From CAJQLB01 sp041392065 (lineage in GTDB: Bacteria > Bacteroidota > Bacteroidia > Flavobacteriales > Flavobacteriaceae), in contig JAWKMU010000004.1 of the NCBI GenBank assembly GCA_041392065.1, positions 62,001 to 126,000 of the forward strand: a stretch of DNA of 64,000 bases, written 5' to 3'. How positions within the stretch are numbered: position 1 is the stretch's first letter; every line of letters begins with the position of its first letter. Below, piece by piece: positions 1-8,590 of this stretch. Below the pieces are notes generated by a model, which saw only the letters and a program-made list of their open reading frames with translations, was not told where the DNA came from and did not search any database. Both the position numbers and the translations under genes were made by a program.

Positions 1-30
1 ACAAAATCTTTGTAAAAAAGCCCATCCTAA

Positions 31-47
31 CCTTCCCAGAGGGAAGG
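31..47. repeat. CCTTCCC-AGA-GGGAAGG palindrome
   Basis: A 7-3-7 perfect inverted repeat lies upstream of haaO. The same core with similar flanks (CATCC(C)TAA before the palindrome) recurs at 56268-56282 upstream of rpe, and a TTTCCCC-TCA-GGGGAAA variant sits at 124-140. This looks like a small dispersed intergenic repeat family and not a terminator, because no T-run follows. Confidence 0.5.
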
Positions 48-158
48 AAATTAGTATGGATTGTATTATATTTAAAGTTTCTTAGTATTATTAATCAATA
101 ACTCAAAATACCCTGTTTGAGTTTTTCCCCTCAGGGGAAATTAAAAGGGGCTTATATC

Positions 159-695
159 ATGAGCAAATTATATCCTCCAATAAATTTTAAAGCCTGGATT
201 GAAGAAAACAGACACCTTCTAAAGCCACCTGTTGGCAATAAAGTTGTCTGGAAAGATGGCGATTTTATTGTCATGGTTGTTGGTGGTCCAAACAGTAGAA
301 AAGATTATCACTACAATGAAACTCCTGAATTTTTCTATCAAGTTGAAGGTGATATTGTGTTAAAAGTCATTGATAAAGGCACTCCAAAAAACATTCATAT
401 AAAAGAAGGTGAAATTTTCCTATTACCTCCTAAAGTACCTCATTCACCTCAACGAGGTGCAAATACCGTTGGGTTAGTTATTGAATACCCAAGAGAAAAA
501 GGTGTACAAGATGCACTACTTTGGTTCTGTGAAAATTGTACAACTAAATTATATGAAGAAGATTTTACTTTGGATAATATTGAAACTGATATGCCAAAAA
601 TCTTTGATAAATATTATGGCGATATAGATAAACGTAGCTGCCCAAATTGCGGACACGTTATGCAACCACCCAAAAAAGTGCAATTAGAGGAATAA
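159..695 (+). CDS. haaO: 3-hydroxyanthranilate 3,4-dioxygenase
   Basis: Opens the ring of 3-hydroxyanthranilate with O2 to give 2-amino-3-carboxymuconate semialdehyde, in the kynurenine branch of tryptophan catabolism; cytoplasmic, Fe(II)-dependent. From the ATG at 159 the protein has 178 residues, the usual bacterial length. It is a single cupin with the iron ligands H51, E57 and H95 and substrate arginines R47 and R99, plus the rubredoxin-like second iron site C124-x2-C127 / C161-x2-C164 typical of the bacterial enzyme. An in-frame upstream start at 117 would add 14 residues from repeat-like DNA and is rejected. The next gene encodes the following enzyme of the pathway. The remaining kynurenine genes would have to lie outside the window. 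Confidence 0.95.
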   Translation: MSKLYPPINFKAWIEENRHLLKPPVGNKVVWKDGDFIVMVVGGPNSRKDYHYNETPEFFYQVEGDIVLKVIDKGTPKNIHIKEGEIFLLPPKVPHSPQRGANTVGLVIEYPREKGVQDALLWFCENCTTKLYEEDFTLDNIETDMPKIFDKYYGDIDKRSCPNCGHVMQPPKKVQLEE

Positions 696-697
696 AC

Positions 698-796
698 TGT
701 CATTCTGAACAAAGTGAAGAATCTTTAGTAATCCCTTTGACAAATACAGTTTAAACAAATATAAAATTGAGATGCTTCGACAAGCTCAGCATGACA
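698..796. repeat. Inverted pair of TGTCA...TCT hairpin repeats
   Basis: The left unit (698-724) and an inverted right unit (770-796) fill the haaO-ACMSD gap. Each unit has its own stem: ATTCT/AGAAT on the left and ATGCT/AGCAT on the right (read on the minus strand). The two units can also pair with each other over their conserved ends. The right unit stops 1 nt before the ACMSD start codon. Same family as the copies at 1897, 14420, 15272 and 21422. Confidence 0.75.
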
Positions 797-797
797 T

Positions 798-1886
798 ATG
801 AAAGAAAAACGAAAACTAAGAATAAACGGTCACTCTCACCTACTTCCTTATCCAGAGGAAATCCCTCAGTTTATGATGGACAAAGGGATTTTTTGGGTAG
901 ATAAAGACCGAAAATTTATGCTTCAAAAAGATTGGAATAGACCAATTACTGATTCCAGCTTTTTCCTTGATGAAAAATTAGCTTGGATGGAACGTTTTAA
1001 AATTGACCATGCTGTAGTACTGAATTTATCTCAGCTTTATGGCAATGGGTTACGTGTTGAAGAAATGAAGCAAGCTCTTCGTTTTCAAAACGATTTTAAT
1101 GCTAAAATTCAGAGAGAAAATCCAACTAAATTTACTTGTGGTTTTGTAGTACATCCAGGATTTGTTCGAGGTGCTTGTTGGGAAATAGAGCGTTGTGTTG
1201 AAGAATTAGGTTTACAATTACTCTGTTTACCAACACATTACATGGACACTATAGGCACTTGGCGCTGCATTTTTGATGAAGAAAACGAACCTATTTTTGA
1301 GTTGGCTAACAAGTATAATCTTGCAGTAGAAATTCATCCTTATGATGGCGAAAAATTTATTAAATTAGAAAATACCTCTTGGCGTTTTCACCTTATCTGG
1401 ATGTTGGCTCAATGTGCAGATGCCTACCATTTTTTCACTTTAAATGGCTATCAAGACAAATACCCAAACATGCGAACTTGTTTTGCTCATGGTGGACAAT
1501 TAGCTCAAATTAATTTAGGACGTCGTATACAAGGATTTGATGGCAGACCAGATTTATTTGAAGGCAAACATCACCCAAGAAAAGCTGTTGGGCACAAAAA
1601 TATTTTCTTTGACACTTTAGTTCATGATACAGGTTCTTTACAATTACTTATAAAAAATCAGACTTCAAAGCAAGTGTTAATGGGATTGGATGATCCCTAT
1701 CCTTTAGGTGAAATGGAAAGCGCAAAACAAAGCTCTTATCCTGGGAAGATTTTGGATTTAGCCATAGAACGTAATATTATCACTGAAGAAGAACGTGATG
1801 CGATGTGGGAAGATAATGTGATACAATGGCTATGTGGAGATGATGAAGATGCTAAGAAAAAATTACTTAAAAGAATATTAGGTTAG
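798..1886 (+). CDS. 2-amino-3-carboxymuconate-6-semialdehyde decarboxylase (amidohydrolase family)
   Basis: Predicted to decarboxylate the product of HaaO to 2-aminomuconate semialdehyde, steering the pathway to full catabolism instead of quinolinate/NAD. The 362-residue protein is an amidohydrolase-type TIM barrel: the N-terminal metal motif H12-x-H14, H180 in an IHP motif, H231 in an AHGG motif and an aspartate in GLDDP (298-299) match the ACMSD zinc site. It is somewhat longer than the roughly 335-residue characterised ACMSDs. The start codon lies 1 nt after a hairpin repeat, so translation begins at the base of a potential stem. Its position directly after haaO supports the call; other family members (OHCU- or resorcylate-type decarboxylases) are less likely. 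Confidence 0.88.
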   Translation: MKEKRKLRINGHSHLLPYPEEIPQFMMDKGIFWVDKDRKFMLQKDWNRPITDSSFFLDEKLAWMERFKIDHAVVLNLSQLYGNGLRVEEMKQALRFQNDFNAKIQRENPTKFTCGFVVHPGFVRGACWEIERCVEELGLQLLCLPTHYMDTIGTWRCIFDEENEPIFELANKYNLAVEIHPYDGEKFIKLENTSWRFHLIWMLAQCADAYHFFTLNGYQDKYPNMRTCFAHGGQLAQINLGRRIQGFDGRPDLFEGKHHPRKAVGHKNIFFDTLVHDTGSLQLLIKNQTSKQVLMGLDDPYPLGEMESAKQSSYPGKILDLAIERNIITEEERDAMWEDNVIQWLCGDDEDAKKKLLKRILG

Positions 1887-1896
1887 TGAAAGAGAA

Positions 1897-1973
1897 TGTC
1901 ACCTCGAGCGCAGTCGAGAGGTCTTTTTCATAACATTACACTTTAATAGGTCTCGACTGCGCTCGACCAGACA
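1897..1973. repeat. Inverted pair of TGTCA...TCT hairpin repeats
   Basis: The left unit is 1897-1924 (stem ACCTC/GAGGT around a GAGCGCAGTCGA core). The right unit, inverted, is 1948-1973 (stem GGTC/GACC around the same core). Together they form a long potential cruciform occupying most of the 92-bp gap before the O-methyltransferase. No T-run follows, so it is not a classical terminator. Confidence 0.75.
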
Positions 1974-1978
1974 AAACA

Positions 1979-2623
1979 ATGCATTTTTTACCTGAAAAAA
2001 TCGATGATTATGTTGTAAAACACTCTGAGGACGAACCAGAATTACTACAACAACTTAACAGAGAAACTTACCAGAAGATTTTGCAGCCTCGAATGTTAAG
2101 TGGTCATTATCAAGGTAGAGTGTTAAGTATGATTTCTAAATTGGTTAACCCAAAAAATATTCTTGAAATAGGTACTTATACAGGTTATTCTGCTTTATGT
2201 TTGGCTGAAGGCATGCAAAGAAATGGAGAGCTACATACCATTGATATCGATGAAGAATTATACGATTTTCAACGAAAATATTTTGACAAATCTGATTATG
2301 GGAAACAAATCATTCAGCATTTAGGAAACGCATTAGATATTATCCCAAAACTCAACAAAACTTTCGATTTAGTTTTTATTGATGCAGACAAAGAGAACTA
2401 CACCAATTATTTTCATGCTATCATCAATAAAATAAATGTTGGTGGCATTATTCTTTCTGATAATGTGTTATGGAGTGGAAAAGTATTAGATACTGAATTT
2501 AAAAAAGATGACACATCCACTCCTACGCTAATAGAATACAATAAGCTTTTAAAAGAAGATTTACGCATTGAAACCATTATGCTTCCAATTAGAGATGGAT
2601 TGACAATTAGTAGAAAAATTTAA
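1979..2623 (+). CDS. SAM-dependent O-methyltransferase (catechol/caffeoyl-CoA OMT-like)
   Basis: A 214-residue class I methyltransferase of the COG4122 group, expected to methylate a hydroxyl of a small, probably catechol-like, molecule in the cytoplasm. The SAM-binding glycine loop is at 61-79 (LEIGTYTGYS), the acidic FIDADK motif at 133-138 and the divalent-metal ligands D161-N162 in SDNVLW. All key residues of metal-dependent OMTs are present. The substrate cannot be read from sequence. It follows the 3-hydroxyanthranilate genes but is separated from them by a hairpin repeat, so co-transcription is uncertain. The start codon is 5 nt past the repeat. Confidence 0.88.
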   Translation: MHFLPEKIDDYVVKHSEDEPELLQQLNRETYQKILQPRMLSGHYQGRVLSMISKLVNPKNILEIGTYTGYSALCLAEGMQRNGELHTIDIDEELYDFQRKYFDKSDYGKQIIQHLGNALDIIPKLNKTFDLVFIDADKENYTNYFHAIINKINVGGIILSDNVLWSGKVLDTEFKKDDTSTPTLIEYNKLLKEDLRIETIMLPIRDGLTISRKI

Positions 2624-2692
2624 AGTTTTTTACTAAAACTGTAACATTTTTCAACAATTAAACTCATTAATAAAAACCAACGATTCTCTAGT

Positions 2693-3574
2693 ATGAAAAA
2701 AATTGTATTCCTTTTTTTTGCAATACTTACTACATCATGTAACAACAAAGACACTTCAGTTAAAATCTCAGAGTCTGAAAATGTTATAAAATCTGCATCT
2801 GAATTTTACCCAAAAGAACGAGCTCAGGTTTTAGTAGTTGGTACTTTTCATTTTGACTATCCTGGTTTAGACGAATTAAAAACAGAAGAAAATGACAAAA
2901 TTGATGTCCTTAAAGAACCTAAAAAAACAGAAGTCACAGAATTAGTAGAATATATTAAAAAATTCAAACCAACAAAAATAGCCATTGAGGCAAAACCTCA
3001 ATATAGTAGCACTTGGAATGAAAAGCTTAGAGAATATAAAAAAGGTGAACATAGAAATGAACGTGGAGAGCGTTACCAACTTGCTATGCGTATAGCATCA
3101 GATTTTAATATAGACACGCTTTATGCTGTTGATGCTACTTCACTAAGTGGTGATTTATGGCAAAAAGATTCTTTGTTTTATAAATCATTAACCAATAAAA
3201 TAGATTTTGAGACTGAAGACCCTTATTGGGAAATTGCTGAGAAGTACTTTAATTATAGAGAAAAACAAATGAAACAAACCAAAATATTGGATGTTATAAA
3301 ATATATGAACACAAGAGAAGGCCACAACACTAATTTTGGTTTGTATTTAACTGGTTCTTACGCTACTGGAGAAGGACAAGGTGCAGATAACTTTTCAATG
3401 TGGTGGTACAATAGAAATGCTAGAATATTTGCAAATATTGTAAACATTACTGAAGGTCCAGAGGATCGTATTTTAGTAATTTTTGGAAATGGTCATGCTG
3501 CTATACTTCGTCAGTTTTTTGAAGCTTCACCACAATTTGATTTTATTGAGTTTAGCAGCTTAGGAGGCAACTAA
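2693..3574 (+). CDS. DUF5694-type lipoprotein
   Basis: A 293-residue predicted lipoprotein: the signal peptide ends in a TTSC lipobox with Cys16. The mature part begins around residue 45 with a VLVVGTFHFD motif followed by a conserved stretch containing IAIEA near residue 100. This is the pattern I associate with the Bacteroidetes family DUF5694, distantly reminiscent of TraB/PrgY-type proteins with conserved GTFH and GNGH motifs (GNGHA occurs near residue 265). Activity is unknown; a metal-dependent hydrolase has been proposed only by resemblance. The stop codon overlaps that of convergent tatA by 3-4 nt. Confidence 0.75.
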   Translation: MKKIVFLFFAILTTSCNNKDTSVKISESENVIKSASEFYPKERAQVLVVGTFHFDYPGLDELKTEENDKIDVLKEPKKTEVTELVEYIKKFKPTKIAIEAKPQYSSTWNEKLREYKKGEHRNERGERYQLAMRIASDFNIDTLYAVDATSLSGDLWQKDSLFYKSLTNKIDFETEDPYWEIAEKYFNYREKQMKQTKILDVIKYMNTREGHNTNFGLYLTGSYATGEGQGADNFSMWWYNRNARIFANIVNITEGPEDRILVIFGNGHAAILRQFFEASPQFDFIEFSSLGGN

Positions 3575-3858
3575 AGGTTTCGTTTTACAGAACCTGTAAA
3601 ATCGTCAAGTCCTTCTTTAACTTTCTTTATCTCATCATTAATGCTACTGGCAACGTCTGTATCAAGACCATGTTTATCAGCACTTTTAGTTATTTCGTAT
3701 TTAATGTCGTTAGTAGCATCCTTTAAAGTACGCATACCTTTGCCCAAACCTCGAGCAATCTCAGGAATTTTGTCAGCACCAAAAACCATAACGACCACAA
3801 ATAGCACCACAGCTATTTCGCCTCCACTTATAAATAAAAAAGTTGCTTGTTGTATCAC
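3571..3858 (-). CDS. tatA: Sec-independent protein translocase TatA/TatE
   Basis: A 95-residue pore component of the twin-arginine translocase, which exports folded proteins across the inner membrane with TatC. It shows the family plan: a short N-terminal segment, one membrane helix (about residues 12-28), the hinge FGADKIPEIARGLGKG and an amphipathic helix, then a charged tail. Family members are usually 60-100 residues. tatC is not in the window. It is convergent with the DUF5694 gene and their stop codons overlap. Confidence 0.93.
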   Translation of the reverse strand: MIQQATFLFISGGEIAVVLFVVVMVFGADKIPEIARGLGKGMRTLKDATNDIKYEITKSADKHGLDTDVASSINDEIKKVKEGLDDFTGSVKRNL

Positions 3859-3892
3859 ATTACAAATATAGTGAGTAAGTTTAAATAGAAAG

Positions 3893-3925
3893 AAAAAAAA
3901 CCGACTATTAAAAGTCGGTTTTTTT
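3893..3925 (-). terminator. Rho-independent terminator of the M1 peptidase gene
   Basis: Stem CCGACT/AGTCGG (3901-3906 with 3913-3918), loop of 6. An A-run at 3893-3900 gives a U-tail on the minus strand, just after the M1 peptidase stop. T residues on the other side make it possibly bidirectional, but the only upstream plus-strand gene ends 320 bp away. Confidence 0.8.
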
Positions 3926-3945
3926 AATTTTAACTAAAAAAAGAT

Positions 3946-6243
3946 TTAGTTTTTACTTTTGAATTGTTCAAATTGACTTTGCTTTATCTCTTTAGGCCAA
4001 GAGTTGTTAGAAGTATCAATATCTGCTGTCTCTAAATCAGGATCTATCTTAATAGATACTATTTCTTTTTCAGAAGCTATAGACTTACTCACTTCTTTAT
4101 CATTATGTCTCCAAATTTCAGCAGGATAGGTTTCACGTTTTTTTGTTCCATCAGCATATTCATATTCTACAATTATTGGCATTACCAAACCTCCTGGCTT
4201 ATTAAATGTAACATTATATATGTAATTTGGTGATTTAATGTTTTTGCGTTCTTCTTCCGAAAAATTATCCATTAAGTACTCTTTTAAAGTAGTAGCATTT
4301 TCTAAGGTAGTCTTGTTTTTTAAATCTTCACTAAACTCTTCAGAACCTTCTTCTACCATATAAACTAAAGGAGGTAAATCTTCGGCCTTCATACCATACC
4401 TGCTTGCAAGATCATCAACAACATTTTTTGGTGCGTTTGTAACGTACATTTTCTTTACTTCTTTTATACCAATATCTGAATAATCTGTAGTATAGAACCA
4501 TCCTCTCCAAAACCAATCAAGATCAACAGCCGAAGCATCTTCCATTGTTCTGAAAAAATCCTCTGGTGTTGGGTGCTTAAACTTCCATCTGTTAGCATAT
4601 TCCTTAAATGCATAGTCAAATAATTCACGTCCCATAATGGTTTCGCGTAAAATATTTAATCCTGTTGCAGGTTTTCCATATGCATTATTTCCAAACTGAA
4701 ATGTATTTAAGCCTTTACTCATAATTGGCGCCAAGAAATCTTGATCTGAGCTCATATAAGGCACAATAAACTTTGCTGGTCCACGTCTGGAAGGAAATAC
4801 AGAATCGCCAGGTGCTAAAGCATCAGGATATTTTTCGCTAAAGTCTACCTCAGCGACATATTGAACAAAAGTATTCAATCCTTCATCCATCCAAGTCCAT
4901 TGACGCTCATCACTGTTAACAATCATAGGAAACCAATTATGTCCAACTTCATGAATAATAACTCCCATCATTCCGTATCTTGTTCTGTCTGGTATAGTTC
5001 CATCTGGATTAGGTCTACCAAAGTTGTAGCAAATCATTGGATACTCCATTCCCATTGGTGCACTTACAGAAATTGCTTTATGGTAAGGATAATCAAAAGT
5101 CATCCTTGAATAAGAAATTAATGTGCTTGCAACTGTTTTTGTTGACCAATCTCCCCATAACGGATTTGCGGCTGGAGGATACATTGATACAGCCATAACA
5201 TCTTTGTTTCCAAGCTTTACGGCCATCATATCCCAAATATGCATTCTTGATGAAGACCATCCAAAATCACGAACATTTTCGGCATGAAGTTTCCACGTCT
5301 TTTTTTCTTTACTCTTAGTTTTTGCTGCTTCTACTGCTTCTTCATGTGTTACTATTTCTACTGGTTCGTCATACGATTTTTTTGCTTTTTCATAACGAGC
5401 CATCATCTCTTTTGTAAACACTTCACTTCTGTTGATTAGTCGTCCTGTGCCATCTAAAACATGATCTGCTGGAACAGTAATATTTACTTCAAAATTACCA
5501 AATGGTAATGCAAATTCATCGCGTCCCCAAAATTGAGAGTTTTGCCAACCTTCTACATCATTGTAAACAGCCATTCTTGGGTAGAATTGTGATATTACAT
5601 ATATTCTGTTGTCCGACTCTGGGAAATACTCGTATCCTGAACGACCTCCTTCGGTTACATGGTTATTAATGTTGTACCACCACTTAATTTGAAATGAAAA
5701 CTTGTCGCCAGTATTCATAGCTTTTGGTAGCTCGACACGCATCATGGTCCCATTTATCATTGTTTGCAATGGTTTACCATTAACATCAGTAACTTTTTCA
5801 ATATTAAAACCTCTTTCTGGACCTTCTTCCATATAGCTTTTTGTAAAATTAGAAACTGGTTGCACTTTTCGAGTACCACTACTTTCAATTAATGGAGATT
5901 TAGAGTCTTTAGCTCTCATATTTTGGTCTAACTGTACCCATAAAAACTTTAGCTCATCAGGTGAGTTATTGGTATAAGTAATGGTCTCGAATCCTGATAT
6001 TTTAGCATTTTCATCATCTAATTCAATATCCATTTTATAATCGGCTTGTTGCTGATAATAACCTGGTCCTGGAGCTCCTGATCCAGTTCTGAACATATTT
6101 GGTGTGGCAAATTCATCATACAGCTGTCTAAATTTGTTGATGTTTGTATGACCTGGTTTTCTGTCAGGTTCTTTTTGTTCTTGAGCTGTTACTAAAGCTG
6201 TAACAAATAGAAAAGATAAAAAACAAAGACTAATTTTTTTCAT
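3946..6243 (-). CDS. M1 family metallopeptidase (aminopeptidase N-like)
   Basis: A 765-residue secreted zinc aminopeptidase. The signal peptide ends near residue 20 (TALVTAQ). An N-terminal beta-rich M1 domain is followed by the catalytic gluzincin motif H431-E-x-x-H435 with the third zinc ligand E454, exactly 18 residues after the second histidine, as in the family. The usual GAMEN-type substrate motif is represented by APMGMEYP (395-402). The lysine-rich insertion around 285-317 looks like a surface loop. Probably periplasmic or outer-membrane associated; role in peptide degradation. The DUF6702 gene lies 33 bp upstream on the same strand and may be co-transcribed. Confidence 0.92.
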   Translation of the reverse strand: MKKISLCFLSFLFVTALVTAQEQKEPDRKPGHTNINKFRQLYDEFATPNMFRTGSGAPGPGYYQQQADYKMDIELDDENAKISGFETITYTNNSPDELKFLWVQLDQNMRAKDSKSPLIESSGTRKVQPVSNFTKSYMEEGPERGFNIEKVTDVNGKPLQTMINGTMMRVELPKAMNTGDKFSFQIKWWYNINNHVTEGGRSGYEYFPESDNRIYVISQFYPRMAVYNDVEGWQNSQFWGRDEFALPFGNFEVNITVPADHVLDGTGRLINRSEVFTKEMMARYEKAKKSYDEPVEIVTHEEAVEAAKTKSKEKKTWKLHAENVRDFGWSSSRMHIWDMMAVKLGNKDVMAVSMYPPAANPLWGDWSTKTVASTLISYSRMTFDYPYHKAISVSAPMGMEYPMICYNFGRPNPDGTIPDRTRYGMMGVIIHEVGHNWFPMIVNSDERQWTWMDEGLNTFVQYVAEVDFSEKYPDALAPGDSVFPSRRGPAKFIVPYMSSDQDFLAPIMSKGLNTFQFGNNAYGKPATGLNILRETIMGRELFDYAFKEYANRWKFKHPTPEDFFRTMEDASAVDLDWFWRGWFYTTDYSDIGIKEVKKMYVTNAPKNVVDDLASRYGMKAEDLPPLVYMVEEGSEEFSEDLKNKTTLENATTLKEYLMDNFSEEERKNIKSPNYIYNVTFNKPGGLVMPIIVEYEYADGTKKRETYPAEIWRHNDKEVSKSIASEKEIVSIKIDPDLETADIDTSNNSWPKEIKQSQFEQFKSKN

Positions 6244-6276
6244 ATTAATTAAGAGGTTTATGGTTGATTATAATGT

Positions 6277-6777
6277 TTAGTAAAATATTTCTGACTTATT
6301 ATTTTGAGAAGTGAGCAAAAAGCTCTTGTTTTTTGAGTTTATTTGTGTTTTAACTATATTTTGTTGCTCTTCAAACATTTCAAAAAACAAGTTATTAGTG
6401 ATTTCAAAATGATTAATTGCTTTAATATTGTTTATCTCAAGATAACAATACATGATATCATGGTCGTATTCTTTTCCTAAAAAATCAAAACTTACTGATT
6501 GTTTGTTAATTTTAATATCAATTTTATCGTCAAGATATTTACCAATATATTTATCAATATATGGTTCATCTTCAGATAATTGAAGCGTGATATTTTGATC
6601 GTAACGTTTTCGTAATATGTTTTCAAAATCGTCTACAAAAATACGCATGGTTACTTGTACCGATTCTTTTTCTTTAACATAATCTATTTGAGTAACACTT
6701 ACATAGAATTTATGCATTGCAGTGTAAGAATACAGAGGTAATACAATAAAAATCAAAAGGATTTTAAGGTATCTCAT
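6277..6777 (-). CDS. DUF6702-type small secreted protein
   Basis: A 166-residue protein with an N-terminal hydrophobic segment (residues 4-19) followed by MHKFYVSVTQIDY, the opening I associate with the Flavobacterial family DUF6702. The rest is predicted beta-rich with conserved MRIFVDDFENIL. Function unknown; the family is regularly found next to M1 peptidase genes. It sits 33 bp upstream of the M1 gene on the same strand, suggesting an operon and a possible envelope role. Confidence 0.75.
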   Translation of the reverse strand: MRYLKILLIFIVLPLYSYTAMHKFYVSVTQIDYVKEKESVQVTMRIFVDDFENILRKRYDQNITLQLSEDEPYIDKYIGKYLDDKIDIKINKQSVSFDFLGKEYDHDIMYCYLEINNIKAINHFEITNNLFFEMFEEQQNIVKTQINSKNKSFLLTSQNNKSEIFY

Positions 6778-6847
6778 ACACGTTAAGTTAAACTAAGCTA
6801 CTAACTTACTTTTTTTAAGTGAGAACCTATAAAATTTTAAGAAATAT

Positions 6848-7642
6848 TTAATCTTTTGAATTTATATTCTTTTTGAATTCTATAAATTTTTCATCTAAAA
6901 ACTCATAGACCTCAATGACACTTTTTCCTCTACATCTTGATGCAAAATTTTCATCATCTGAACAAAAGTAAAAGAACTCCATGACTAAGTTTTCATCGAG
7001 AGGATGTGTTTTAAAAAAATCTTCCGAAAACTCAGCCTTAATGTTATACAAAAGTTCATCATTGGCTTCTAACCTAACACGTTCTTTTAGCATTTTGGTT
7101 CTTCCAGTAATAGTGTTTAATAGTTTATAAAAATTTAAGCTAAATCCGAATCCAACACTTGGTATCATTTTTCCTGCATCAGCTTCATGAAGTCGCCTTT
7201 CACTCTGTGTTTTGGGTTTTCCAGTATATCCAGGAATCCCTACATCATAAAAATCTATAGGCTTTTCAACTTCTGCATTTTTAACATCAAACTCCAAATC
7301 TCCAGAGAGGACTTTACCAACGGTAACTTCAGGCAAGGCGTTTACTTGCTCTTCTAAAAAAATGGAAAGTTTTTTTTCAGTAATCACTTCACTTGTTATT
7401 TGTACTGCTGTAAGCTTATATTGCACAGATGAAAACACAATCGTGTCGCTTAATTTTGCTTCGATTTCAAAACTTCCAGAAGCTGTAGTTGTTGTGTATT
7501 TTTTTGATGTTTTATTAATAACATGTATACCTTCAACATCTGAATTGGCAAAAACTTGCCCTTCAATTTCAATAGTTTGTGCTACACCAATTGAAACAGA
7601 AAACAATAGAGTACAATAAAAAAAATACTTAATTTTTTCCAT
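6848..7642 (-). CDS. Carboxypeptidase-like regulatory-domain protein
   Basis: A secreted protein of 264 residues from the ATG at 7642 (MEKIKYFFYC); a longer reading frame starting at 7708 is rejected because it would put 22 residues ahead of an otherwise intact signal peptide. The mature protein starts with an IEIEGQVF beta-sandwich of the CarboxypepD_reg type (about residues 24-100), often found at the start of TonB-dependent receptors, but there is no plug or barrel here. The remaining 160 residues are not recognised. The start overlaps the end of the upstream paralogue (7629-8450) by 14 nt, so the two are probably translationally coupled. Confidence 0.75.
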   Translation of the reverse strand: MEKIKYFFYCTLLFSVSIGVAQTIEIEGQVFANSDVEGIHVINKTSKKYTTTTASGSFEIEAKLSDTIVFSSVQYKLTAVQITSEVITEKKLSIFLEEQVNALPEVTVGKVLSGDLEFDVKNAEVEKPIDFYDVGIPGYTGKPKTQSERRLHEADAGKMIPSVGFGFSLNFYKLLNTITGRTKMLKERVRLEANDELLYNIKAEFSEDFFKTHPLDENLVMEFFYFCSDDENFASRCRGKSVIEVYEFLDEKFIEFKKNINSKD

Positions 7643-8450
7643 TCTTGTTGGCTTTAAACTCTTTGCTTTTTTTAATAATGTAATCCAAAAACTGTAATTC
7701 TTTATCATCTTCCAACAGTGATTTATCCATACCTGAATCTTCTACAAAATAGATAAATTCCATCATCTGGTTTTTAGGAATATTAAGTTTTTCAATTAAA
7801 TATTCTGGAGGATATTTTTCAACAATGTTTCTTTCTGAACTTAATAACGTTTTATTGTCTTTACCTTTTTTATTAAATAATGGTTTTGCTAAAAATCCAA
7901 TAATTTTTACAAAATCTACACCATTATATAACCTATTGTCATCCATTGCAATATTTTGTATTCCAGAGAGATAATCGTCAGTAAATTCAAATTTATCAAG
8001 GTTACCTAATCCAAAGTATAATGCATCAAGGTTTGGGTTTATTGTTTTCGCCCTAAGTGCATCAATATCTAAATTTCCAGTAAGTCCATAAGGTAAAATA
8101 ATAATTTCAGGTAGTTTGTTTACTTCTTCTACCAAAACAACTATAAGCTCTTTAGAATTGATAATTTCTTGAGTAATTACAACTTTAAAATTCTTGAACT
8201 GTAAGGCAGAAAACTGTAACTCATCGTTAAGTGCAACTAATATATTAAACCTTCCTTCTTCATTTGTTATAGTGCCTCTATTTGATGAAGTATTAAAAAC
8301 TGTAACACCTTCAACGTCTGGCGAATCTACTATAATCTTACCTTCAACTTCTATACGCTCAACTTCTTGTGCTTTGGTTGAAAAAACACTAAACGCAATA
8401 AATGCAAATAGGCACAAAGGCTTTATATATTTTTTAGTTGGTATAAGCAT
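7629..8450 (-). CDS. Carboxypeptidase-like regulatory-domain protein
   Basis: A 273-residue secreted protein, paralogue of its downstream neighbour. The signal peptide ends near FSTKAQ (residue 28), then a beta-sandwich beginning IEVEGKIIVDSPDVEGV (about 32-105), then an unassigned C-terminal half with an FIYFVEDSG stretch near 230 that matches FFYFCSDDEN in the paralogue. The pair looks like a tandem duplication. Function is unknown; the domain suggests a periplasmic or surface structural role. Confidence 0.75.
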   Translation of the reverse strand: MLIPTKKYIKPLCLFAFIAFSVFSTKAQEVERIEVEGKIIVDSPDVEGVTVFNTSSNRGTITNEEGRFNILVALNDELQFSALQFKNFKVVITQEIINSKELIVVLVEEVNKLPEIIILPYGLTGNLDIDALRAKTINPNLDALYFGLGNLDKFEFTDDYLSGIQNIAMDDNRLYNGVDFVKIIGFLAKPLFNKKGKDNKTLLSSERNIVEKYPPEYLIEKLNIPKNQMMEFIYFVEDSGMDKSLLEDDKELQFLDYIIKKSKEFKANKNGKN

Positions 8451-8590
8451 ATTGAAATACAGGATAAAGAAAGTTATTACAATTCATAAAAAGTGTGAAT
8501 GATAATTAAACTTTTGTTAAATGATACATTTAACTAAATTTACAAAAATGGTTTGTTAACAAGCAATACCAAACGTTAAACTGTTCTCAA

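Noticed and set aside
117..158. Upstream in-frame start of haaO
   Set aside because: The extra 14 residues are translated palindromic repeat DNA, and the residue numbering of the iron site matches characterised enzymes only from the ATG at 159.
698..796. Repeat pair as a CRISPR array
   Set aside because: Units are inverted, not direct; only two per locus, with no regular unique spacers and no cas genes in the window.
698..796. Hairpin repeats as rho-independent terminators
   Set aside because: No T-run follows the stems and units abut start codons; true terminators in the window have clear T-runs.
3641..3871. Reading frame opposite tatA
   Set aside because: Antisense shadow of a well-supported TatA gene; no recognisable protein features.
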